Below, piece after piece: positions 25,400 through 31,093 of a stretch of 40,971 nt of DNA. Origin of the DNA: Acidobacteria bacterium 28-1 (GTDB lineage: Bacteria; Acidobacteriota; Blastocatellia; Pyrinomonadales; Pyrinomonadaceae); assembly GCA_002050365.1 (NCBI GenBank), contig MWYZ01000075.1, positions 1 to 40,971 of the forward strand, given 5' to 3'. The notes under the pieces are model-generated. The model saw only the letters and a list, made by a program, of their open reading frames with translations. It was not told the origin of the DNA and ran no database searches. Position 1 is the stretch's first letter; every line of letters begins with the position of its first letter. Made by a program: the position numbers and the translations under genes.

Positions 25400-25515
25400 G
25401 CATCTAACAAGTCATTGGACGTGAGGCGGAAACAGCGACTTTCTTATCGCGTTGTCCGTTACTTTTCACGTTGTCGCTGGCGGTTTCCTCCCACGTCAAC
25501 TCCGCCATTCGATGG
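25400..25515 (+). other. attC site 1
   Basis: It starts GCATCTAAC (contains RYYYAAC, complementary to the cassette start at 25285) and ends at ATTCGATGG, where the expected G of the crossover triplet is A. The inner stem pairs GACGTG with CACGTC and CAGCGAC with GTCGCTG; a G and an A stay unpaired, like attC extrahelical bases. Confidence 0.82.
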
Positions 25516-25553
25516 CTTCCTTTGCGGACTGAAAATGCGCTAGAATGTGAAGT

Positions 25554-25778
25554 ATGAAAACTGAAACAGCACAAACCGTTATTTCTCGTTCGCCCGATGT
25601 GATGAGCGGTGCGCCCGTTTTCGCCGGAACTCGCGTGCCTGTCCAAAGTTTGCTCGATTATCTTGCCGGCGGACATCCGCTTGAAGAATTTTTGGAAGAC
25701 TTTCCGACCGTGCGCCGTGAACAAGCTCTTGAGTTGTTGCATAAATTAAAAGATTCCCTTGCAACCGCGCAAATATGA
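25554..25778 (+). CDS. DUF433-family antitoxin, cassette 2
   Basis: The 74-residue protein has the DUF433 pattern: ISRSPDVMSGAPVFAGTRVPVQSLLDYLAGG, then EEFLEDFPTVRREQALELL, a small helix-turn-helix-like fold. DUF433 proteins pair with DUF5615 PIN-like proteins as predicted type II antitoxin and toxin (VapBC-like). Its TGA overlaps the ATG of the next gene in an ATGA at 25775-25778, the usual coupling in such pairs. It starts 46 bp after the cassette boundary. It would bind and neutralise the toxin and probably repress its own promoter. Confidence 0.88.
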   Translation: MKTETAQTVISRSPDVMSGAPVFAGTRVPVQSLLDYLAGGHPLEEFLEDFPTVRREQALELLHKLKDSLATAQI

Positions 25779-26101
25779 AAGTTTTGCTTGACGAGTGTTT
25801 GCCGAAGAAGTTAAAGCGTGACATTGAAGCGGACTTTGTTCAAACTGTTCCCGAAGCTGGTTGGGCAAGCAAAAAGAACGGCGAGCTTTTGCGTCTTGCA
25901 GAAGTTGATTTTGACGTGCTTTTGACGAATGACCAAAATATTGAACATCAGCAAAATTTGAAAAACTTTAACTTGGCTTTTGTCGTCTTGGTTGCGCCGA
26001 CAAACGATATTGCAGACCTTCAGCCGTTAATGCCCGCCGCCAACAAAGCATTGAAAATAATTAGAGCGGGCGAGGTTGAATACATTAGGTCAAGCAGTTA
26101 A
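25775..26101 (+). CDS. DUF5615 PIN-like toxin, cassette 2
   Basis: The 108-residue protein starts MKVLLDECLPKKLKRDI, the DUF5615/PIN-like N-terminus with acidic residues on the first strand. It continues with FDVLLTNDQNIEHQQNL, where LTND supplies the next conserved acid. Family members are predicted RNases related to VapC. It follows its antitoxin with a 4-bp overlap. Its stop is about 25 bp before attC site 2, as expected for a cassette gene. Confidence 0.87.
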   Translation: MKVLLDECLPKKLKRDIEADFVQTVPEAGWASKKNGELLRLAEVDFDVLLTNDQNIEHQQNLKNFNLAFVVLVAPTNDIADLQPLMPAANKALKIIRAGEVEYIRSSS

Positions 26102-26124
26102 GTTCTTCGTTTTCTGTGAACGCG

Positions 26125-26275
26125 CCATCGAACAAGTAGAACCACTGCCAGAGGCAGTGGCTTTTCTTAGTCATTGGACGTGAGGGCGAAACAGCGACTT
26201 TCTTATCGCGTTGCGTGGTTTCTCTCGGCTTGCGTGTATTCGGTTTCGCCCCACGTCAACTCCGCCGTTCGGTGC
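26125..26275 (+). other. attC site 2, interrupted by a terminator hairpin
   Basis: It begins CCATCGAACAAG, complementary to the start of cassette 2, and ends with GTTCGGTGC at the cassette 3 junction (26267/26268). About 30 bp containing a GC-rich hairpin are inserted between the left core and the AGTCATTGGACGTGAGG stem. The main stem GACGTG-(A)-GGGCGAAA pairs with TTTCGCCCCACGTC. Confidence 0.8.
26142..26168 (+). terminator. Rho-independent terminator inside attC site 2
   Basis: CCACTGCC (26142-26149) and GGCAGTGG (26153-26160) make a perfect 8-bp stem with a 3-base loop, followed by CTTTTCTT. It lies about 40 bp after the toxin stop and could end the cassette 2 transcript. Confidence 0.75.
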
Positions 26276-26361
26276 TTTCTGGTTTTAATCGAAACGATGC
26301 GAAATTTCGGCAAAATCTTTATTGCTTGCTTTTGAATTTATTGTAGCTGATAATTTCAGGT

Positions 26362-26592
26362 ATGAATTACCGAGATTACATCACAATTGAACCGAACAAA
26401 CGCGGCGGCAAACCTTGTGTTCGCGGCTTACGAATTACGGTTTATGAAGTTCTTGAATATCTAGCTTCAGAAATGACCGAAGAAGAAATACTTGAGGACT
26501 TTCCCGATTTGACGCGAGAGGACTTAAAAGCCTGTATCGCTTATGCGGCTGACCGTGAACGTCGGTTGATGACTGCTCCTATTGCCGCGTGA
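26362..26592 (+). CDS. DUF433-family antitoxin, cassette 3
   Basis: The 76-residue protein reads YITIEPNKRGGKPCVRGLRITVYEVLEYLASEM, then EEEILEDFPDLTREDLKACIAYAADRE, a canonical DUF433. It is only distantly similar to the cassette 2 antitoxin, so the two cassettes were gained separately rather than duplicated. Its TGA overlaps the GTG start of the toxin. The first 90 bp of the cassette are non-coding and could hold a local promoter, though none was clear. Confidence 0.9.
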   Translation: MNYRDYITIEPNKRGGKPCVRGLRITVYEVLEYLASEMTEEEILEDFPDLTREDLKACIAYAADRERRLMTAPIAA

Positions 26593-26921
26593 AACTGCTT
26601 TTTGATGAAAACTTGTCGCCTGCGCTATCGGGTCGTATTGCCGACCTGTTTCCAAATTCGCTTCACGTCCGAGATGTCGGAATGAAAGCGACAGATGACC
26701 CGGTAGTTTGGAATTACGCTAAAGACAATGATTTTATGATTGTTTCAAAAGACGCGGATATGCACGACCTCAGCCTTGTGTTTGGGAATCCGCCGAAAGT
26801 TATTTGGTTGCGGCTTGGAAACTGCTCAACCCGACAAGTGGAAGAATTGCTGCGGCGAGATTTTGAAGTTATCAAGTTATTTTACGAAGACGATTCTGTA
26901 TCGTTGCTGGCTTTACCATAA
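26589..26921 (+). CDS. DUF5615 PIN-like toxin, cassette 3 (GTG start)
   Basis: The 110-residue protein begins with GTG at 26589, which shares GTGA with the antitoxin stop. It shows KLLFDENLSPALSGRIADLFP, then NDFMIVSKDADMHDLSLVFG with the conserved acids of the PIN-like fold, and PPKVIWLRLGN near the end, the classic DUF5615 layout. Predicted RNase toxin held by the DUF433 partner. Its stop is 5 bp before attC site 3. Confidence 0.9.
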   Translation: MKLLFDENLSPALSGRIADLFPNSLHVRDVGMKATDDPVVWNYAKDNDFMIVSKDADMHDLSLVFGNPPKVIWLRLGNCSTRQVEELLRRDFEVIKLFYEDDSVSLLALP

Positions 26922-26925
26922 CGCC

Positions 26926-27043
26926 GCACCGAACAAGTCATTGGACGTGAGGGCGAAACAGCGACTTTGTTATCGCGTTGCGTGGTACATCTTGGCGGGC
27001 TTGGTGGCGGTTTCGCCCCACGTCATCTTAGCCGTTCGGCGGC
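26926..27043 (+). other. attC site 3
   Basis: The cleanest copy. It begins GCACCGAAC, fully complementary to the start of cassette 3, and ends GTTCGGCGGC. Stem GACGTG-(A)-GGGCGAAAC pairs with GTTTCGCCCCACGTC with one unpaired A. The core is 7 of 7 self-complementary but has C where the GTTRRRY consensus has R. Confidence 0.85.
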
Positions 27044-27055
27044 TCGTTTAACCTG

Positions 27056-27997
27056 ATGCTTGATTCAATTCATAGAAACGAGTTGGCAAACGCCGCAATC
27101 AAATTATGGCGGGGCGATAATGAATCGCTCCAATATCTCGGTGATTCTGCAAATTGTGTTTATAGCTTTATCGAATCCGGCGAAACGCGTTATCTTCGCC
27201 TTATTTCGAGTTACAACAGAACAAAAGGGCAGATTGAAGCCGAACTTGACTTCATCACTTATCTTAATCGGGGCGGCATTAATGCCGTGCTTCCGGTTTC
27301 TTCTGTGATGGGGCGACTTGTCGAAGAAATGTCATCTGCAAGCAGCCTTCTGTTCGCCTGCGTCTTTGAAGAAGCGAAGGGCGAGCGGTTTAGGTATGAT
27401 TCTGCCAAACCTAACAAAGAGCATTTCAGACTTCGCGGCAGGACGCTTGGAAAAATTCACGCTCTTTCAAAAGTATATATTTCGTCGGCTAGTTATCATA
27501 GATTCGTTTGGGATGAGGACAAGTTATTAATTGACGCGAATGATTTTTTACCTAAGTCTGAGAAAATCGTTTGGCGGGAATATGATGTGCTCAAAGAGCA
27601 ATTGCAAGACTATCCAAAATCGAATCAAACATATGGCTTGATACACGGCGACTTTGGAGAAACAAATTACCGATATCAAGATGCTCAGTTAAACATTTTC
27701 GATTTTGATGATTGTTGCTATCATTGGTTCGCATACGACCTCGCCGTTACAATTTATCCGCACGGATGGCGGAAAGAAGGCTTGCAACTTTTGGATTGGT
27801 TGCTCGAAGGCTATTCTGAATATGTGCCGTTAAACGTGCCGCTCGCGGAAATAACGATGTTTTGCCAGTGGCGTTTGATTTATATGTTTCTCGTTTATGC
27901 TCGAAAGTGGGGTTTTGAAAATTTATCGCAGCAACAAGCAAATTGGTTTGCCCAAAAGCGAGAAAATATTGCTCGCAGATACAAATGGTGTGCGTAA
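27056..27997 (+). CDS. Aminoglycoside-phosphotransferase-fold kinase, cassette 4
   Basis: The 313-residue protein has the APH/choline-kinase fold. The catalytic loop is LIHGDFGETNYR (HGDxxxxN) and the metal site NIFDFDDCCYHW (about residues 196-224); the C-terminal helices are rich in Trp and Tyr. Upstream, FACVFEEAKGERF fits the hinge region. The substrate is unknown: homoserine-kinase-like, aminoglycoside or other small alcohol. It begins 22 bp after the cassette junction and ends 26 bp before attC site 4, so it is the only cargo of the cassette. Resistance should not be assumed. Confidence 0.85.
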   Translation: MLDSIHRNELANAAIKLWRGDNESLQYLGDSANCVYSFIESGETRYLRLISSYNRTKGQIEAELDFITYLNRGGINAVLPVSSVMGRLVEEMSSASSLLFACVFEEAKGERFRYDSAKPNKEHFRLRGRTLGKIHALSKVYISSASYHRFVWDEDKLLIDANDFLPKSEKIVWREYDVLKEQLQDYPKSNQTYGLIHGDFGETNYRYQDAQLNIFDFDDCCYHWFAYDLAVTIYPHGWRKEGLQLLDWLLEGYSEYVPLNVPLAEITMFCQWRLIYMFLVYARKWGFENLSQQQANWFAQKRENIARRYKWCA

Positions 27998-28022
27998 GCA
28001 AAAGATACGCGCTTTTGTGGTA

Positions 28023-28141
28023 GCCGCCGATCAATTCATTGGACGCGAGGCCGAAAACAGCGACTTTCTTGTATTCGTTGCTTGTTAAACCTAAACATAT
28101 CACTGGCGGTTTCGCGCCACTTCAACTCTGGCGTTAAACTT
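28023..28141 (+). other. attC site 4, most diverged and terminal
   Basis: It begins GCCGCCGATC, complementary except one base to the start of cassette 4. It contains TTCATTGGACGCGAGG and CAGCGACTTTCTT, and ends at GTTAAAC (28133-28139, a perfect GTTRRRY). The right core overlaps the stop codon of the convergent FeoB-associated gene. Drift from the other copies suggests it is the oldest. Confidence 0.75.
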
Positions 28142-28295
28142 GAGCAATTTTATTTTTTCGTTTTCCTTCGCACCCGCAATCTGCTCCACACGCAGAATTT
28201 GACGAAAAAGATTTGACCTTACGTCGAACATTCGCGCCGACGTATAGCAGGGCGAGAAGAACGATTATTCCAACCGTTATAGTTTGCCAATCCAT
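28134..28295 (-). CDS. FeoB-associated Cys-rich membrane protein
   Basis: The 53-residue protein begins MDWQTITVGIIVLLALLYVG (one membrane helix, residues about 5-25), then a basic stretch and CGADCGCEG, the short Cys cluster typical of FeoB-associated proteins. It follows feoB on the same strand and is probably the third gene of the feo operon. It may bind iron or steady FeoB; the role is not proven. Its TAA at 28134-28136 lies in the right core of attC site 4. Confidence 0.85.
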   Translation of the reverse strand: MDWQTITVGIIVLLALLYVGANVRRKVKSFSSNSACGADCGCEGKRKNKIAQV

Positions 28296-28361
28296 AAAAT
28301 TAAGTTTGCAGTGATTCGTTTCCTGCCCGTTGCTAATTGCTGCTGCCTACTTCTATTTCGT

Positions 28362-30497
28362 CTATCCGAATCCTAATAATTTGCCCACTTGATACGTTAA
28401 GAAAGCTGCCGCGTAAGCCAACGCCGTCATATAAAAAACCATAAAAATCGTCCACGACCACGAATTCGTTTCGCGCCGAACGACCGCCACCGTTGACATA
28501 CATTGAATTGCTAAAACGAAAAAGACCATCAAAGTTAATGCCGTCAAAGGTGTCCAAGCCGGACTGCCGTCGTCTTTTTTCGCGTTCCGCACCGCGTCAA
28601 TTAAACCTTCCGATTCTTCGTTGCTGTCTTTGCCGACGTTGTAAATAATGCTTAGAGTTGAAACGAGAACTTCCCTCGCAGCGAACGAAGCAATCAACGC
28701 CACGCCGATTTTCCAATCGAATCCGAGCGGCGCAATCACCGGTTCGATTAAATGTCCGAGTTGTCCCGCGTAACTGTTTCGCAAAGCCAAACCTTGCTTT
28801 TCTTCCTCGATTTTCTTCGCGTCTTCGAGCGAACAGCCGCAGTTTTCTTCCGTTGAACCGACGACTGCCGGTTCTTGACTGCCGGGCGCGATTTGATTTT
28901 GGCTAATTGCTTGCGACGGCGTTTCCAAATCAGTCGAACGCGGAAACGCTGTCAACGCCCAGAGAATAATCGAAATCGCCAGAATTACTGTTCCCGCCCG
29001 TTTGAGAAACTGCCAGCCGTTATTAAACATATTCAGCAGAACATTCTGCACATTCGGCAGACGGTATGGCGGAAGTTCCATCACAAACGGCGGCGGCGGC
29101 GATTTCAAGAGTGTGCGTTTTAAAATCCAGGCGACAGCGACGGCGACGACGATTCCCAAAGCATACATCGCCAAAATCAAAACCGCGCCGAGCGAGAGAA
29201 ATCCGAAGACGGTTTGCCCGGCGAAAAACGTTCCAATCATCAGCGTGTAAACCGGCAAACGCGCCGAACAACTCATAAATGGCGCAATCATAATCGTCGC
29301 CAATCTATCTTTCGGACTCTCAATCGTCCGCGTCGCCATAATGCCCGGTATCGCGCACGCAAAACTCGACAGAAGCGGCACAAAGGCTTTGCCGTGAAGC
29401 CCGACGCGGCTCATTAATTTATCGAGCAGAAATGCGGCGCGAGCCATATAACCCGTGTCTTCGAGAATCGAGAGAAAAAGAAAAAGCAGCAGAATCTGCG
29501 GCAGAAAAACCACCACGCCACCGACTCCGGCAATTACGCCGTCAACCAGCAAATCCGTCAAAATGCCTTCCGATAAATTGGCGCGAACAAAATCCCCTAA
29601 CGCGCCGAAACCTTTTTCTAGCAAATCCATCGGCAAGTTTGCCCACGAAAAAATCGTCTGAAAAATAAACAGGAGAATTGCAACCAAAATTAAAAGACCG
29701 AAAAATTTATGGGTTAAAACGCGGTCAATCTTTTCCGAAAAACTTCTCTCATTGGTTTGTTTCGGTTTGACCGATTCCTGGTAAACGTCGGAGATAAAAT
29801 TGTAGCGAGCAAAGATTTTTTTATTTACTTCACCGTCATCTTGAAGGCTCAGGCGAATAAAATCTAAATCATCAGCCGAATTTCTATCGAAGAACGAATT
29901 ACCATCTAGAACCGATTTATTATAAGCAGTTTCCAGAACCTTCGCGGCAAGTTCATCAATTCCTAGTTTTTGCGTGGCTTTTACTTCGACAACCGGAATT
30001 TGAAGAAGTTTCGAGAGTTTTTTCGTGTCAATTTCAAGGCTTTGTTTTTCCGCGACATCAATCATTGTAAGAGCAATCACGACCGGAATTTTATATTCTA
30101 GCAACTGCGTTACAAGGTAGAGATTACGTTCGAGATTGGTTGCGTCAACGACCGCGACAATGACGTTCGGTTTCGGCAAATCGAGAAGTTTTCCCGTCAG
30201 AACATCGCGGGCGATTTGTTCGTCTAAAGAAGTCGCGTCAAGACTGTAAAGTCCAGGTAAATCAATTAATCGCGCAGTTTTTTCGCTTCCGTTGAGCCGC
30301 CAAACGCCTTCCTTGCGTTCGACCGTTACGCCCGGATAATTAGCGACTTTCTGCCGCAAACCGGTCAGAGCGTTGAAAAGCGTCGTTTTTCCTGCGTTCG
30401 GATTGCCCGCCAGCGCAATTACGATTGAGGCTTTGACGGATTGCCTGCCATTTGCCGTCGCTTGCTTTTCCGTTGCAGTGATAATTTTGGAATTCAT
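28362..30497 (-). CDS. feoB: Ferrous iron transport protein B
   Basis: The 711-residue protein has an N-terminal G domain: G1 GNPNAGKT at 31-38, G2 region YPGVT, G3 DLPG at 79-82. A polytopic membrane domain follows with gate motifs such as GFGALGDFV and FVPLLSSFACAIPGIMATR. It takes up Fe2+ across the inner membrane. The G4 motif reads TMID (residues 144-147), with Thr where Asn is usual, which could alter guanine recognition. The gene starts 2 bp after the feoA stop. An insertion with CGCS in the periplasmic/cytosolic loop around residue 558 is visible. Confidence 0.93.
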   Translation of the reverse strand: MNSKIITATEKQATANGRQSVKASIVIALAGNPNAGKTTLFNALTGLRQKVANYPGVTVERKEGVWRLNGSEKTARLIDLPGLYSLDATSLDEQIARDVLTGKLLDLPKPNVIVAVVDATNLERNLYLVTQLLEYKIPVVIALTMIDVAEKQSLEIDTKKLSKLLQIPVVEVKATQKLGIDELAAKVLETAYNKSVLDGNSFFDRNSADDLDFIRLSLQDDGEVNKKIFARYNFISDVYQESVKPKQTNERSFSEKIDRVLTHKFFGLLILVAILLFIFQTIFSWANLPMDLLEKGFGALGDFVRANLSEGILTDLLVDGVIAGVGGVVVFLPQILLLFLFLSILEDTGYMARAAFLLDKLMSRVGLHGKAFVPLLSSFACAIPGIMATRTIESPKDRLATIMIAPFMSCSARLPVYTLMIGTFFAGQTVFGFLSLGAVLILAMYALGIVVAVAVAWILKRTLLKSPPPPFVMELPPYRLPNVQNVLLNMFNNGWQFLKRAGTVILAISIILWALTAFPRSTDLETPSQAISQNQIAPGSQEPAVVGSTEENCGCSLEDAKKIEEEKQGLALRNSYAGQLGHLIEPVIAPLGFDWKIGVALIASFAAREVLVSTLSIIYNVGKDSNEESEGLIDAVRNAKKDDGSPAWTPLTALTLMVFFVLAIQCMSTVAVVRRETNSWSWTIFMVFYMTALAYAAAFLTYQVGKLLGFG

Positions 30498-30499
30498 TC

Positions 30500-30742
30500 C
30501 TAACTTTGAATCTTAGACTTGAGACTCTGCACTTGTATCGTGTCGGCTTCACTTTTTCGCATCGCCAAGTGATAACCGCGCACACAAATTTCCAACGGGT
30601 CACCGAATGGTGCGGATTTTATCACTCTGACGGAAACGCCCGGCACGACGCCCATTTCCATCAAACGCTTGGTTATACGGTTGTTTCCATTAACCGAAAC
30701 GACTTTTGCATTTTCGCCGATTGGCAGATTTGTTAGTGTCAT
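30500..30742 (-). CDS. feoA: Ferrous iron transport protein A
   Basis: The 80-residue SH3-like protein shows KRLMEMGVVPGVSVRVIKSAPFGDPLEICVRGYHLAMRKSEA, the canonical FeoA core. It supports FeoB from the cytosol. The last ~12 residues (IQVQSLKSKIQS) are encoded by a run of heptamers (AAGTCTA-like words, 30500-30535) and look like an added tail derived from the repeat family seen elsewhere in the window. First gene of feoA-feoB-small protein. Confidence 0.93.
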   Translation of the reverse strand: MTLTNLPIGENAKVVSVNGNNRITKRLMEMGVVPGVSVRVIKSAPFGDPLEICVRGYHLAMRKSEADTIQVQSLKSKIQS

Positions 30743-30890
30743 TACCGATTTTTCTTTTCTTCTTCTTCGATTTCAATTCCCAAAGAACGTTGATCATCAC
30801 CCAACGCCCGTTGAACCTGGCGATGTGCATATAATCAATCGAATCGCGCTTTCGATATCCTCTCAATTCAACAAAGAGAATTGTATGTCA

Positions 30891-30909
30891 ATTGAAATTT
30901 AATTTCAAT
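30891..30909. promoter_or_regulatory. Fur-family-like 19-bp palindrome upstream of feoA
   Basis: ATTGAAATT-T-AATTTCAAT is a perfect palindrome around one central base. Its core TGAAATT-T-AATTTCA follows the 7-1-7 layout of Fur-family operators. It lies about 150 bp upstream of feoA, at the right place for iron control of the feo operon. The bases differ from the classical Fur box. Confidence 0.5.
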
Positions 30910-31093
30910 TTCAATAGATAGTTTTAGAAAATTATTAATCAACCTTTTTACGACGGTTATTCGTTAGAGATTTAACCGCAGAGGCGCAGAGATTTTCGCA
31001 AAGTTTCAAAAAGAAATCAAAAACCTCAACACATCTCAAATTAAACTTTTTACGCCGTAAAGAAAGGTAATAAAACCCAATCTAAACTCAACT
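30910..31093. other. Intergenic tail with a CGCAGAG-type repeat word
   Basis: The rest of the gap between feoA and the DUF3108 gene (30743-31093 in total) is AT-rich. It holds ACCGCAGAGGCGCAGAGAT at 30976-30994, two near-identical CGCAGAG words of a type dispersed in several bacterial genomes. A short minus-strand frame just upstream of feoA (about 30760-30830) was seen but cannot be supported as a gene. Confidence 0.4.

Larger units (their letters stand above)
25286..28133 (+). mobile_element. Integron-like gene cassette array, four cassettes, no integrase in the window
   Basis: Four attC-like sites of about 112-150 bp recur at 25400, 26125, 26926 and 28023. All share the words CATTGGACG and CAGCGACTTT and a matching right half around TTTCGCCCCACGTCAACTC. 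Each cassette begins with bases complementary to the start of its own attC: TTAGATGC with GCATCTAA, TTCGATGG with CCATCGAA, TTCGGTGC with GCACCGAA, TTCGGCGGC with GCCGCCGA(T). This is the diagnostic geometry of circular cassette integration at G^TT. Cassettes: 25286-25507 (no ORF), 25508-26267 (toxin-antitoxin), 26268-27034 (toxin-antitoxin), 27035-28133 (phosphotransferase). All ORFs point the same way, each ending shortly before its attC. Confidence 0.88.

Noticed and set aside
25404..25742. Minus-strand open frame across attC site 1 and the DUF433 gene.
   Set aside because: It is a shadow of the attC stem and of the DUF433 coding sequence.
30760..30836. Short minus-strand frame ending EEEEKKNR just upstream of feoA.
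   Set aside because: Its tail looks protein-like, but an in-frame stop lies close upstream and no start or family can be supported.
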